From the NCBI GenBank assembly GCA_028554795.2, contig CM068824.1, positions 163,426,130 through 163,490,129 of the forward strand: 64,000 nucleotides of DNA, given 5' to 3'. Below, one piece after another: positions 1 through 12,714 of this stretch (within the stretch, counting starts at the first letter, position 1; each line of letters starts with the position of its first letter). The notes below the pieces were generated by a model. That model saw only the letters and a list, made by a program, of their open reading frames with translations. It was not told where the DNA came from and did not search any database. The translations under genes and the position numbers were made by a program. Origin of the DNA: Sinohyriopsis cumingii. Its lineage: Eukaryota > Mollusca > Bivalvia > Unionida > Unionidae.

Positions 1-604
1 TTCATTGTTTTGATTGTCATCATGATCATCCTGCTGTTATTATATTACTTTTTGGTCTATATTTAATGTTTTAAAATTTTCATTGTGGACTATTTGAGGA
101 GTACCTAATATATGAGAATGACAATGTTAGTTATTATTATTATTATTATTATTTATTTATTTATTTTTTTATTATTATTTTTTTTAAAGAAAAGATGTAT
201 TATCTTTGAGAGTTTACCCTTTCATGGCAAAATGTAATTTTCCAAATGATTGTATAAAAGGATAATTTTACCTTATTTAATGTGTTTTTTTGAATGATCA
301 TTTTATAGTTTTGTAGACTATAAAACTAACTTATGTGTTATTGAAACAAATCACAATAGACAGTCAAAATTATCATTAGATTTTGTTGGAATAGATGTGA
401 TTTTTTCTTATATATTCCAACAAAGTGTACAGTATACAGTGGGGGGGGGGTCATAGTCAGTTATCTTTCCAACAGGTGGAGCCACAGAAAACTCCTGGTC
501 CAGATATTTGGTTGTCCTTGGAGTTTATCATTAACCAGAACAATGTATTATTGATCAGTCATATTTTATATCAAATCTTTATGCTATTAACTTATTTTTC
601 TTAT

Positions 605-1836
605 CTGCTGATTAGTGTGGCTGTATGAAAATCTCCAGGTCAGTGTGGCATAATGAAATTCTCCTGATTAGTGTGGCTGAATGAAATTCTCCTGATTAGT
701 GTGGCTGAATGAAATTCTCCTGATTAGTGTGGCTGAATTAAATTCTCCTGATTAGTGTGACTGAATGAAATTCTCCTGATTAGTGTGGCTGAATGAAATT
801 CTCCTAATTAGTGTGACTGAATGAAATTCTCCTAATTAGTGTGGCTGAATGAAAATCTCCTGATTAGTGTGACTGAATGAAATTCTCCTGATTAGTGTGA
901 CTGAATGAAATTCTCCTGATTAGTGTGGCTGAATGAAATTCTCCTGATTAGTGTGACTGAATGAAATTCTCCTGATTAGTGTGACTGAATGAAATTCTCC
1001 TGATTAGTGTGACTGAATGAAATTCTGCTGATTAGTATGACTGAATGAAATTCTCCTGATTAGTGTGGCTGAATGAAATTCTCCTGATTAGTGTGGCAGA
1101 ATGAAATTCTCCTGGTTAGTGTGACTGAATGAAATTCTCCTGATTAGTGTGGCTGAATGAAATTGTCCTAATTAGTGTGACTGAATGAAATTCTCCTAAA
1201 TAGTGTGGCTGCATGAAATTCTCCTGATTAATGTGGCTGAATGAAATTCTCCTGATTAGTGTGACTGAATGAAATTCTCCTAATTAGTGTGGCTGAATGA
1301 AATTCTCCTGATTAGTGTGACTGAATGAAATTCTCCTGATTAGTGTGGCTGAATGAAATTCTCCTGATTAGTGTGGCTGAATGAAATTATCCTGATTAGT
1401 GTGACTGAATGAAATTCTCCTAATTAGTGTGACTGAATGAAATTCTCCTAATTAGTGTGACTGAATGAAATTCTCCTAATTAGTGTGACTGAATGAAATT
1501 CTCCTGATTAGTGTGACTGAATGAAATTCTCCTGATTAGTGTGACTGAATGAAATTCTCCTGATTAGTGTGGAAGAATGAAATTCTCCTGATTAGTGTGA
1601 CTGAATGAAATTCTCCTGATTAGTGTGACTGAATGAAATTCTCCTGATTAGTGTGGCTGAATGAAATTCTCCTAATTAGTGTGACTGAATGAAATTCTCC
1701 TAATTAGTGTGGCTGAATGAAATTCTCCTGATTAATGTGGCTGAATGAAATTCTCCTGATTAGTGTGACTGAATGAAATTCTCCTAATTAGTGTGGCTGA
1801 ATGAAATTCTCCTGATTAGTGTGACTGAATGAAATT
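605..1836. repeat. 28-bp minisatellite, 44 in-phase copies
   Basis: A 28-bp unit (core CTCCTGATTAGTGTGGCTGA, then ATGAAATT) recurs with start positions 605 + 28n up to 1809. No insertion or deletion is seen across 1,232 bp. Two positions alternate between G and A (CTG/CTA and GTGG/GTGA), and rarer private changes mark individual units. The first two units are the most diverged. The array ends abruptly at 1837 (CTCATAAACA). Confidence 0.97.
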
Positions 1837-3352
1837 CTCATAAACAAAGGTTGCAAATGGCAAGTTGCAATTTACAATTCAATACATAGAAGAAAGAAGT
1901 TAAGAAAATACAAAATGTATAACTGATTGTCTTTTTATTTTTATTCCATCATTATAAGACAATTAAATGTATGCAAAGCAACTGTAAATATATACAAAAC
2001 ACACGTGAGAACAGTTTTGTACTTAAATCTTTATCAATAATAAAATAATTTATTTGGTGAGAAAATGTGAAATATATGTTTACAAAGAGGTAGATACCTT
2101 TGGTAAATTTATAATAATTACCTCTATGAGGTAAGGTTTCATATAAATAAATAACTAATAAATCCATGATGTGTGTGTGTTTGTGTGTTAATCAGAAATA
2201 TTTCCCTTTTAAAATATTACATCATTGGTTCTGTTGCAATAAAATCCAATGTACTGTTCTGAATCTTACTGCAAACTGTCACTGAAAAACTGAATTTATG
2301 CCAATAACAATACAGCATTATTTAGGCCATGATAATTTCTCTCCTTTTGTCCCTTCCAAGTAATCTTTTAGGTATAGGCTGTCTGAATAAAATAAAAACA
2401 GACCATTTCACATCTAGTAAATCTGACATATATCAATGCACATGCATATGTGAATCTCTGTCTCTCTCTCTCTCCCATGCATGGGCTTATTATCAGGTTA
2501 AACCATTTTTAAATAAGAAACATAGTCGTCATAATAAGGATAATAATACTCTGTTTTTTACCGAAAATTATTTTCTGGAGGAGAGCAGCAGCATCAAAGC
2601 AAGTTTTTTTCTCTTCATTTATATGATTTATAAAAATACTAGACTAGGACAACATCTTTAAAAACTTATTGTCATAGGTCTCCAACTTGAGAACAGGAAG
2701 GACATTTACACTTGACTAAAAATGCAGATATGATTTTACCTTAATAATATCAAATATATGATTAGTGTAAAAATATTCAACAAGAGTTGTGTATATTTCC
2801 AAACAAAACAGCTACAATCCTTTCTAAGGAAGTCTAGAATTTGTGCAAAATTACCCCACCAAATATCTGAAGAATTATTCTGATCAAATCGCTCCATGGT
2901 CCATGAATTATATAATTTTTAGGGATATGAATATGTTGAAAAGTAATTTCAGAAAAGAATCACGAAGTAAATTGTGTAAAATTGACATATGAAAAATGTA
3001 ATTTTCCTTTTGTGACAACAATATTGCTGATTATGCCATAGTATTTGATTACCTATCTCAATTAACAGCTTCTTTTGCCCAGATAACTTAGCTCTTTATC
3101 TTTTTAATTCCTCTCTCATCAATGATAATGTCCATGATCCATACGATCAAGACATTTTGTAAAGTAAGATGAAGATGCTATCTTTTTATTGCTTGTTTGT
3201 GAAGCAGGGAGAATATTGTGAAATAATCTTGGACAACTTTGTTCCATGCTGGCACCTATTGGTTTATAGGAAGGATATTTGGCTATGATCCCTCATTTGT
3301 ATGGGGTCAAATCAGTTTATTACAAAACTTGGATTCCATTTGTTTTTTAGTT

Positions 3353-3487
3353 GCCATATAACTCATGAGTCCAAATGAAAAGTTCACAGACCCAGATCTG
3401 CCGTCACATAATAGGAGTAATCAGAAGAACAAGCAATTTATCCCCTGATCTGCCAGATCAGGGTCTATGTTGTTTGCAGTTAAAAAT
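3353..3487. repeat. Double-hairpin repeat family, partial copy
   Basis: The copy contains the family motif CAGACCCAGATCTGCC, then a CCTGATCTGCC / CAGATCAGGGTCT hairpin, and ends TTGTTTGCAGTT. The central part is shortened relative to the approximately 215-bp full copies. Confidence 0.7.
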
Positions 3488-3524
3488 GCATTGACTCCTA
3501 TTTAAAGTACGTAATTGGCAAATC

Positions 3525-3632
3525 CAATAGCCCTACAGTGTCATTATTCTACACTTCACAATAGCCCTACATTGTCATTATTTTGCACTTCACAATAGCC
3601 CTACAGTCATTATTCTATACTTCACATTAGCC
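3525..3632. repeat. 34-bp tandem repeat, 3 copies
   Basis: CAATAGCCCTACA units begin at 3525, 3559 and 3593. The third copy has a short deletion. Confidence 0.85.
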
Positions 3633-3810
3633 TTTGTCTGATAAACAATTTGATAGACACTGCACATGGATTTAAACGATGACATCAGTCTTGTTCTCTC
3701 ATACCCATATATATACATCATGTTCCAGGGTAAGATCTGTGTCAGTATTGGTGTTAACATTGTTTGCAAAATAATCCTATTTGTTGTCTGTACATTGTAA
3801 CAAAGTTCTA

Positions 3811-4195
3811 AGGCATGACAGTTTTCCATGATACCACTGATATTATTTTCATCTTTGGTCATGTGAGGCATGACAGTTTTCCATGATACCACTGATATTA
3901 TTTTCATCTTTGGTCATGTAAGGCATGACAGTTTTCCATGATACCAGTGATATTATTTTCATCTTTGGTCATGTAAGGCATGACAGTTTTCCATGATACC
4001 ACTGATATTATTTTCATCTTTGGTCATGTAAAGCATAACAGTTTTCCATGATACCAGTGATATTATTTTCATCTTTGGTCATGTAAAGCATGATAGTTTT
4101 CCATGATACCAGTGATATTATTTTCATCTTTGGTCATGTAAGGCATGACAGTTTTCCATGATACCAGTGATATTATTTTCATCTTTGGTCATGTA
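3811..4195. repeat. 55-bp tandem repeat, 7 copies
   Basis: Units start at 3811, 3866, 3921, 3976, 4031, 4086 and 4141 with identical spacing. Each contains TTTTCCATGATACCA and TCATCTTTGGTCATGTAA. Copies differ by single bases (ACCACTG or ACCAGTG). The array lies about 220 bp upstream of the first exon in the window. Confidence 0.97.
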
Positions 4196-4413
4196 ATACT
4201 TTGAATTTAGAACACTTTCATTAAATTTTCATTCTAGATAAATGTTCCTTGTCATGACAGTGGCAGGGCTTTTAATTGTTATTCTTGTCTATTCATATCT
4301 CCATCCAGCCATCTGTCATACCATGGTTAAATTTTGTGTTTGGGTCATTTCAGGCTCTGTGATAGGGAAACCTTGTCTGATGAATACATTTCTAGTTTTT
4401 CATTCTTTTCTAG

Positions 4414-4528
4414 CAAAGTGCAAGCCAGATCAGCATTTGCCATGTATCTGGTGAGGGTTCAACAGAGGTTGATAACAGATGGCCCACAGATGTCTCAGGA
4501 TGATATGGATGGGTTGAATGAACAAATG
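4414..4528 (+). CDS. TTLL5: TTLL5-like exon A (SKxQAR block)
   Basis: The exon follows a pyrimidine-rich tract ending TTTTCTAG and is closed by the donor GTAAAA. Its first base completes a codon (phase 2) and the remaining 114 bp encode 38 residues. These begin KVQARSAFAMYLVRVQQRL and end GLNEQM. Vertebrate TTLL5 has a matching SKMQARIAF...AYLxxVQxRLMKD segment (from memory), which lies after the catalytic core and the acidic linker. The exon ends on a codon boundary, as the next exon requires. An alternative acceptor at 4351-4353 has the same phase and would add 20 in-frame residues (LCDRETLSDEYIS...). I prefer 4414 because its polypyrimidine tract is much stronger. Confidence 0.85.
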
Positions 4529-5235
4529 GTAAAAGCAAGTTACATGTATATCTTGTGGGGTGCTAATGGCTTTGGTGAGTGTCATCAGTATTTCACAGAA
4601 ATATTTGTTGCAGAGGAGCTATGCTGCTTTTGAACTACCAATCAGTATATAAAAATTACAATCATGGGCCACCCCTGCTGGATTCTTTGGAATGGAATAG
4701 CCATCAGCACTTTTCTAGAATCTTGTTCCATTAATAAAACTCTCCCAAAAAATTATACTAAATCCAAAACTATATGATACAAATTTGTTTAAAGATATCT
4801 CTTAGGAATTCAGTCAAATAGCTTTTTGGTTATATAAATCCCAAAAACTGAATTTAGGTATTAATAAAATAGAGAAAAATGATTTTCAATCATCATTTCA
4901 TTGCAAAACAAATCAAGTGAATGAATAGAATCAAAATTCTGTTTGTCTTTCAATTTAATCTAAAGCATATTTTGTAGTTTTTGGATGAGAGTTAATATTC
5001 CTTCTGAAAATTTGTAATGCACCATCAATTGTTTGAAAGAAAATGAAATATGTTACAATATATGAAAGTTAGAGGATAATTGAATGCTATTTAATATAAT
5101 GCATATGCATGCCCATGCTCCATATTATATTTATACAGATTAAATTAGCTTTGATGTTGTTTGAATGTCAAGGGAGATAAATTATCAGAAACTCATCATT
5201 CATTTAGGTTCCTTTAAGACTTTTTTTGCTTGCAG
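4529..5235 (+). other. Intron between exons A and B (707 bp)
   Basis: AT-rich sequence with a donor GTAAAA and a TTTTTTTGCTTGCAG acceptor. Nothing else is recognised in it. Confidence 0.85.
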
Positions 5236-5382
5236 GACTTAGTACTGAGATTCCTTAAAAGAGCTGCAGTGAACCTCCAGCAGAATTTTAAAGTAGTAGT
5301 GCCCAGTAGGAAACTGCCATTTAATGATAGACGGAGAATATTGGCCAAGCAGCTTGGTGATTTTGTACATATCTACAACAAG
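5236..5382 (+). CDS. TTLL5: TTLL5-like exon B (RFLKRA / [12 protein letters not shown] block)
   Basis: The exon is 147 bp, exactly 49 codons, starts and ends in phase 0, and lies between a TTGCTTGCAG acceptor and a GTGAGT donor. It reads [18 protein letters not shown]... and later [18 protein letters not shown]. This is the best-conserved segment in the window. Human TTLL5 has RFLKRASNNLQ, VLPSRRL and RRRILAHQLGDFIIVYNK in the same order and spacing (family knowledge). The segment is predicted to be helical and basic, and follows the polyglutamylase core. The near-complete match fixes the gene as TTLL5-like rather than another TTLL member. Confidence 0.96.
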
Positions 5383-7231
5383 GTGAGTGCTACAGCATCA
5401 AATTAATGTTAAAAAATAGTTTATCAGGAAATTAGTTGTTTTCAGATGTAAAAAATTATATTTTTTAATTGAGAATAGATAAGTCATACATTTTCATAGA
5501 AAAATGCACTGAGTGGGGTATCATGTGGCTTCTGACATAATTTTATTCAATTTGAGAAGAAAATAACGTTTGAAGTGGATGCCACTGTTTTAAACATGCT
5601 GTCCTCTTTCTCATAAGTTCGTTTTCCAATAGAGTGTTTTATAAATATATTTCATAATTAACCATGAAACCACTTTACATATACCTATTTCTGCTCTTTT
5701 TCTTCATTCAGTATTTCTGTTTTCAAATGTCACCTAGTGAAACAACATTTCTGAAGATTTTAGAATAATGATAGTATTTTCATTTGGCTACACATAGTTT
5801 GGTGACAGTGTTAAAATAATGGAAAGGAAGTAAGGGATTAATGTGATTGGAAATCAAGGCAATCTTTGTTGTGCATGACAACCAACAAGTTTCATTTCAT
5901 TGCAAATCAGTGTATCATTTAGACCTTTGTCACTGAATCCTAATTTGAGAGAGGAAAAAAATAATGTCGAGTTAGCACAAAGTTAAGTGGACACGAAGTT
6001 TTCATGTGGATATATATAGTTGTATTAACCTGGGACTAATGCCTGACAGATATTATAGATTACATAGATTATTTTATGAAATATGAAAGCATGAGTTGGC
6101 ATGTGCAGTTTTGATTTATTTAATTGATTTCGTCAGTGTTCAGAGATGAAAATTTAAAAGAAAACTCAAACCATTTCTTTCAGACTAAATATTGTTTTTG
6201 ACTACGTGAATGTTGTATATTTTACCTGTTGTTAGTTCTGATATCAGTATGTAGCTGTTAGTGACATAGTCAGATCTTGCAGAAATTTGACTAATCTTTT
6301 TACCTCAAACAGTGTAAGGGATATCCTTATTAATCGTTAATGTAAATTGAAAGAAATTTCACTTCAGGATCATATTCCTTCAGCTTTTTTTCCCCTGTAC
6401 ATATACCCTGAATGGACATTGTTGATGTTTGTATATTTTCTCTCTATCATCATGGACATGTATTTAAAATCTAAACATACTTTTCTCAGTAATTGTATTT
6501 ATTGCTTTTCATTTCTTTTAAGAAGCTCAGAGGCATTTTTTGGTTATATGTCTGAATAAGGAATTTCATTTTTCTGTTTGTGGTGCAGCTCTTGCTTTGT
6601 GATTTCTTAAAACAAATTAGATATTTTTTCTACACTTCTAGTATTAATAACTCGAAACTCCAATTTTCAGCTTGTACCAGACTCTAAGATGGTATGTCTA
6701 GGCTCGTACAACTGATGCACACATTAGAGCTAGTTCAGTTTTAGCTTACAAGTCTTGAACAAACATTTTCTTATCTGCTTGCTTAAGCAGGGGATACATT
6801 CATTGTGATACTGTTCATTTGTAAACTTCTGGGTGCAAATTCACAACTTGAGTACGTAAGTAGCCCTTATTGTAGGGATATAATGGAGCCCTCCACTAGT
6901 GGTATCTCGGAGATCACAAGTTTAAATGAACACAGTTGTAATCACTGACATTTTAAAATATTTCTGAACCAGTTTTTATTCATGATGTTTTAGTGGGATG
7001 ACATATAATGCATGTAATGGATTTTGGGTCACATTCCAGAAGGAGGTTGGGAAGTCATTGGGAATGTGTAATAAATGTCTAAGTATGGAAGTAGCTCTAG
7101 TTTAAGTTTTAATTTTCTTTCTTCTTTATGTTTGTATTGTCCATTTAAAGTCAGGCTATGTCTATTAAATATGAATTATTAATTTATAGAATGTTTAGAG
7201 CTTGATTAATTAAATTTCAAAAGTTGGTCTC

Positions 7232-7446
7232 AGGTATATATTCGCATTTAAGTTTGGTTCAACTGCATACAACATAGACCCTGATCTGCCATTACAGAAT
7301 GCATCAACAAATCAGGGTCTGTTTTGTTTATTCATTTGATTAGTCCTAACAAACTGTCCCAGATTTCATAGTAAATTATAAATTATGCAGTGGCATATAT
7401 TGTTCTATGTACTTTGCAGTTTGACTTACATGGGAGTATATTTGGG
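7232..7446. repeat. Double-hairpin repeat family, near full-length copy
   Basis: The copy begins GTATATATTCGCATTTAAG, continues TTCAACTGCATACAACATAG with an ACCCTGATCTGCC / AATCAGGGTCTG hairpin, and ends TTTGCAGTTTGACTTACATG followed by GGAGTATAT. The ends are inverted relative to each other (CAACTGC versus GCAGTTTG). Length and termini agree with the other copies. Confidence 0.75.
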
Positions 7447-8449
7447 AATTGCAAAGTGTAGGCTAGCCCTATTTATAATGTAGATACCCATGTGTTTCAT
7501 TTCAGCGATGTTTAAAATCTATCCTGGACTATTTGGTAAACAATCATTTATGATTTTAGATAGAAAGGCATTAGATTATTTGTCATTGCTAATCACAGAC
7601 ATTGAATCACATGTTTTGCAGCATTTTCTCAAAATCCAGAGATTAGCAGTAAGTTTGGGTGGTGAAGGATGATTTATGTCACAAACAAGTGCTTTGTACA
7701 CTTCAAATTTCATTGGACAGGCAATAGAGCCATCATTCCGCTAACATTATCACTGTTTTAGAGCACATTTGCTTGGAACAGACAAATTGTACGTGTGAAG
7801 TATTTGTGTGGATTTATTTGAAAATGGTAATAGTATGGTATAATTTTAGGCACACACACTTGGGGGAGATTTGTTGAGTATACCCTTCACTTTGACTTTA
7901 AGTTTTGATCAGTACACTTTTATATGTAGAACTTCAAATGTCTTTAAGTCAAACTTCTATGGAAAGATAAAGTGTTTTGTGGCAAAAAACTTATTTGCTT
8001 GTGAATTTGAACTAAACACTATCATTTTAAGTATTTGCTGCCTGTACCATTAAAGGGAAGTTTCAATATTGTGCCTTTCCCACCCACATTCACCACCTGG
8101 TAAAATGGAGCATATAATGTTATGTCTGCTTATCTGTTTACATTGTAGTTCCCCCTTCACCAACTGAAGTTCAACTTAACATGTCTTCATCTAACTTTTC
8201 AGGTTGGTTACCCTATAGAATACAAATGAGCTTATTAATTTGGGGATCTAAAGATCAAAGTTCAGGGTCACTGACCTGTTGAAACATAAAATGGTTTCCA
8301 TGAGAAAACATTACATCTGTTTCATACACATTCACCAAACTGAGAAAGTGAAATAAGTTTTTATGCTCAACCAACAAAAGTTGCAGGGTATTTTAGTTGA
8401 CCATCATCTGATTTTGCAGGCATCTGTTTTGTTTTCCAGGTGAGAGTTT

Positions 8450-9270
8450 AAGTTCTTGTGAACAAATTTCAACATAATTTGGTACATTTTTTTCACCATT
8501 GCCCCAGTAAAAATGCTATTAATTTGCAGTTCATTAGTTCCAAGGTCAAGGTCATTTACTAAAACGTTTTTGCCCGTGCATTTAATTTTCAGATCATACC
8601 TTTAGTTCAAATAACCAAATTCCAAAAAATTTAAAATATATAATGCTAAGGATATGGGTTCACTATCTCCGAGGTAAAGGCTGCTATCACTAAAAATAGA
8701 TTTGGTCATTGTTTTTCATTTCTGGACAATAACTTAAGAAGTACACAATGCATTTAGTATGAAACTAAATTCATGTATTGTTACAAAAACAGATTTGGCT
8801 TTTGAATTTCATTTTCTTTAGCAAATTCTTATTGAGACTTGATATATGTATTATAATCCATTATGAAAGAAGGAGCACTATTGATTTTGGATTTGGTGGC
8901 TTCAAGTCCCAAACAAATGACAACGTGGTCACTTTTACTAAAATCTGATTTTGCCCTTTCATTTCATCTCTGAACTTTTCTGTACACTATTTCAAGGAAA
9001 TTTGGTACATATGCTTCCCTGGTCACTGTTGCAAAATCTGACTTGGTCCTTGGATTTCATTTCTGGAGAATGACATGTTTTCCCCCTATGTTGGTTGCAT
9101 ATCATATGCCTTTGTGGTACTCTGGTTGCAAAGTAGTATGAATCTGTGGAACACATTACATGCCTCAACTCATCTGGTTGCTATTAATGACAGGAAGAAG
9201 CCTGATGAGTACAGGGTCAGAAGGTTAGGGTCATGGTCACCATTACCTCAAAAAGATTGGCACCAACCAT
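8450..9270. repeat. Degenerate repeats with AAGGTCA-type motifs
   Basis: Diverged units of roughly 130-150 bp share phrases such as AATTTGGTACAT, ATTTCATTTCTGGA and AAAATCTGA, and include CCAAGGTCAAGGTCA near 8540. The layout looks like an old dispersed or tandem repeat rather than a gene. Boundaries are approximate. Confidence 0.5.
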
Positions 9271-9734
9271 AGTATTTACCTTTTTTTTGAACACACTCAA
9301 AAGAGAGACAATTTTAAGGCAGAAAACATGTTTAAATTTATACAAGACAATGTTTAGACAGTGTCATTGTCCCAGGTGTGGCTTCATTATAGTGTTTTTT
9401 GCAGAGAAAGGCTGTTAATAATAGTAGATTGAGATGGGTCCTTATTTCAGAAAAATTGTTTATCCATATCTGTAGTGTTTGATCATAATCCATCAGATAA
9501 TTTCGTTAATATGGCTGAACAGTCTACACAGAGTTACAAATTTATTAAGCTGCACTCTTTACTCAGAATAAGTAACTGGGAATTTTACCTTCCAAAGCTG
9601 TATTATAAGCTTATGGTAAATAAAAACAAGCTGTTAATAGACTTAGCTTTTGCTGTTAATGGACTTAGCCTTTGCAGGTGCACTGGTGATGGTGGTTTTG
9701 TAGCAATGTTTAAATTTCATAGTGTAAATGGACA

Positions 9735-9880
9735 CTGGTATGGGATTAATTTTTAGATATTGTGTAATGGACAATGGTTTGGGAGTAATCTTTAGACTAT
9801 AATGCAATGGGTAGTAGTTTGGGAGTGATCTTTAAAAAGTATTGTATAGTGGATGGTGGTGTGGGAGTAATCTTTAGATT
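9735..9880. repeat. Approximately 41-bp degenerate tandem repeat, 4 copies
   Basis: TTGGGAGTAATCTTTAGA-like phrases recur at about 9737, 9778, 9818 and 9860, separated by diverged AATGG-containing spacers. Confidence 0.6.
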
Positions 9881-12714
9881 GCATTGTGTATTTGATTGCT
9901 TGGTGTAATGTTTGTGTTCTTGCTAGTAGAATAGTTTTTATTGTTTTCTGGTCAAAAGTCATGTTTTAGGAGATTGTCATTGACTGTTATTCTCAATTTA
10001 ATTTTAATTATTATTGAGCCATAGTTTATCTTGAAAATCTTTGATATCCAATGGATATTGGTCTTGTTTAACTGAAGACTTCAAACACACCACTTGCATG
10101 TAAAGAATACATAATGGCTGTGATCTTAAAATATGGACACACAGTCTTCATTGCAATGGTTGGGTAACATGCATTGGCCAAAAATGGTATGTGTGTGTGT
10201 GTGTGTTCCCAGGCGATCTAGTGTTCTGAAATATTCTGATTCACCCTAATGGGAGGAGAAAATTTTATCATACAGTCAGGGTATTTTCCTCCAGGAAAAG
10301 TACCAGTTATGCAGTAGCAACAGGTAAATATTAAATCATTAAAATTAGTTTATCCACCACCCTCAGAAACTATGTTTGCAAGGTATTTGATAAGCATACA
10401 TTTTTGTTTTTAATTCTCTTTCAATAGCAGCGTCTCTCATGTTAATGTACTGTACCGATAGTTTCATCTTGTGTCTACTGCATTTTGACTTGTCCATTTT
10501 TCTCTCATCATGGTGTAAAAAATGTATTATTTGTTAAGGTCTTGTCCAATAATGAAGCTCACCCACAACTTTAAAAGAATGTATGACCTAACTCCACATA
10601 GCTTGTCATTGGAAAAATATGGTATTTATCGGAACATGGCAAATTGGCTACATTGCATTGAGTAGAGCATCAGCTTCCTGAAGGGGCTTGCTACTTTAAG
10701 ACTGTAACACTTTTACTATAATCAATAAAAAATGCTGTATAAAATGCCTACTTTCTTGTCCCATTTTTATTCATGCTACAGTTTATCTCTGACAACGGTA
10801 ATGCTGTTTTCAAGGTATAAGTATTTTATCAATTTGAGATCAACCTATTCTTCTTTAAAAATGGTTGCTCTCAAATAAAACAAGATTAATGATTATTCTT
10901 GGATCATTGTTACTGAATATTTTTTTTAAAACCCATAAATTATGGATTTGAGGAACATGCTGTCATATTTGCATCAATATTATCGCTTATTTGATAGCTC
11001 CATAACAGCTTTAAATCTGAACTGAGTGAATTTTTTACAATAAATGTATCGTGTCCATATTTCTCCAATGATAAGCCCTTACTCAATAATATGACCATCC
11101 CTCCCATCTCAAAATTTCTGCATAATTTTGTTTAAGAAAAAGTGGGCCCACATAGCCTGACCCCTTTTAAGCAGTTTTACAACACAGACCCCTTGGGTTT
11201 ATCATAGAAGAAATACTGTAATAGTTTTAAATTCAGTGTCTAACAGATCATATTTCTATTTGGTTTGAGTGAGTTAAAGTCTGACATACATTTAGAACTC
11301 ACACTTGAGCTTTTAGGGAGTGTTTTTTGTGATGTATGCTATCTTTATGCAGTGTTAAATCAAACTGTGTTGATTTTCCTGATCAGAAGCTTCATTATAT
11401 GTATCACAAAGCCATTGTAATCTCTATATAAATTTGATTTTGGATTCTAGATATAGGAGAATGTGCCTTCTTTCAGAATGTTAGAAAGCAGTATACATCC
11501 ATCTGAGTAATACATGTTTAAATGAGATCTATATATAGAGTTCATTTATGTAGTTTCTAATGGAGATAGTTGTACAAATATCTTACATAGTTTTTCATGA
11601 GATGGTTGTACAGAAACATATGGTGCACTTTAGAGTGTTACAGGGAGTGTACAAAGTCTGAAACATCTGGAAAAGTATGGGAAAAAAGACTGCTTTTTCC
11701 AGACTTCAAAAATGTATGGAAAATAAATATTTTCTCCTAAAGATCTGGAAAAGTAAGGAATTTTAGGATGTTATGTTTATATAAGTTCTTGCATCATGGG
11801 GTTGGATGAGGCATTTGTTAACTGCATGCAGGTTTAGTGTGGTTGGCAAGACACATGTGACGTAGTTATCACACATTCATGGTTGATAGATACTATTTTA
11901 GATCATGTGGATACCACATGCTCATTTACAGTGACAGAGAATTTAAATACATGTACCAGATGGGACTGGAAAAAGTTGCATACCAGTCTGGAAAAGGTCT
12001 GGAATCTTTTTTCACCAACAGCTGTATGAATCCTGGTGTTAGTAAAAAATGAAACTTGCATCTGAAAGACAAACAAGTGATTCTTGATTGTCACTTATTC
12101 TAAATAACAATATTTTACTTTTAATTTCATAAAATGTATGATATGGTATAAAAGTTGTGTAAATTTCCTGTTAGCAGAAATATAAATGCATTTCTTTGCT
12201 TAGCAATGGTTAGATGCCAGCAGTAATGGATTTTCAAATAAATTCACAAAGTACAGATTCAAGCAATGTCCATTAGTCCATTGGGTCACTCAGAATTATG
12301 TACTTAGTATAAACAAATTAGTGTTTACTATGAGCTAGCCCTGATTACATATAGAACTGACTTTTTGGGTCATCATCAGGCACTTATTTCATCTACATCT
12401 TTTTATAATATAAATTTAAAGTACAAAAAATTGTAGCAAAAGTTAGTTTGTTCACTAAATTCACTAAAATTCTATGATTTACAATAGTTATGATTGTGCT
12501 GTGATGAGCAGATTTATCTCCCCTTTTGTCAGTTTTTTCTAAAATGATATGTTTTCGTGTTATTACATGTGCACAAAAGAAAATTTCCACATTTTTGTAA
12601 TGCATAAATTGAATACATTTAGTTGTATCAGTGAGTTGGAATGATGTTTCATGTTTAATTTTCTTGCCCATGTCTACTTCGTGAATGGGTGTAGTTGTTT
12701 ACTTAACACATTAA

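Larger units (their letters stand above)
1..4413 (+). other. Upstream intron of the TTLL5-like gene (partial)
   Basis: This stretch holds no exon I can support. It contains a (TTA)n-rich tract at 126-180, a 10-G run near 441-450, the 28-bp minisatellite, a short 34-bp x 3 repeat (3525-3632), the 55-bp array and one fragment of the double-hairpin repeat. It ends in a strong polypyrimidine tract and TAG acceptor at 4411-4413. The exon that should carry the region just before the SKxQAR block was searched for and not found, so the window opens inside this intron. Confidence 0.75.

Noticed and set aside
425-628. Short ORF after a TTTCCAACAG acceptor-like site, reading VEPQKTPGPD...
   Set aside because: No GT donor follows in a usable phase, no resemblance to the expected upstream TTLL5 segment, and the ORF runs into the minisatellite.
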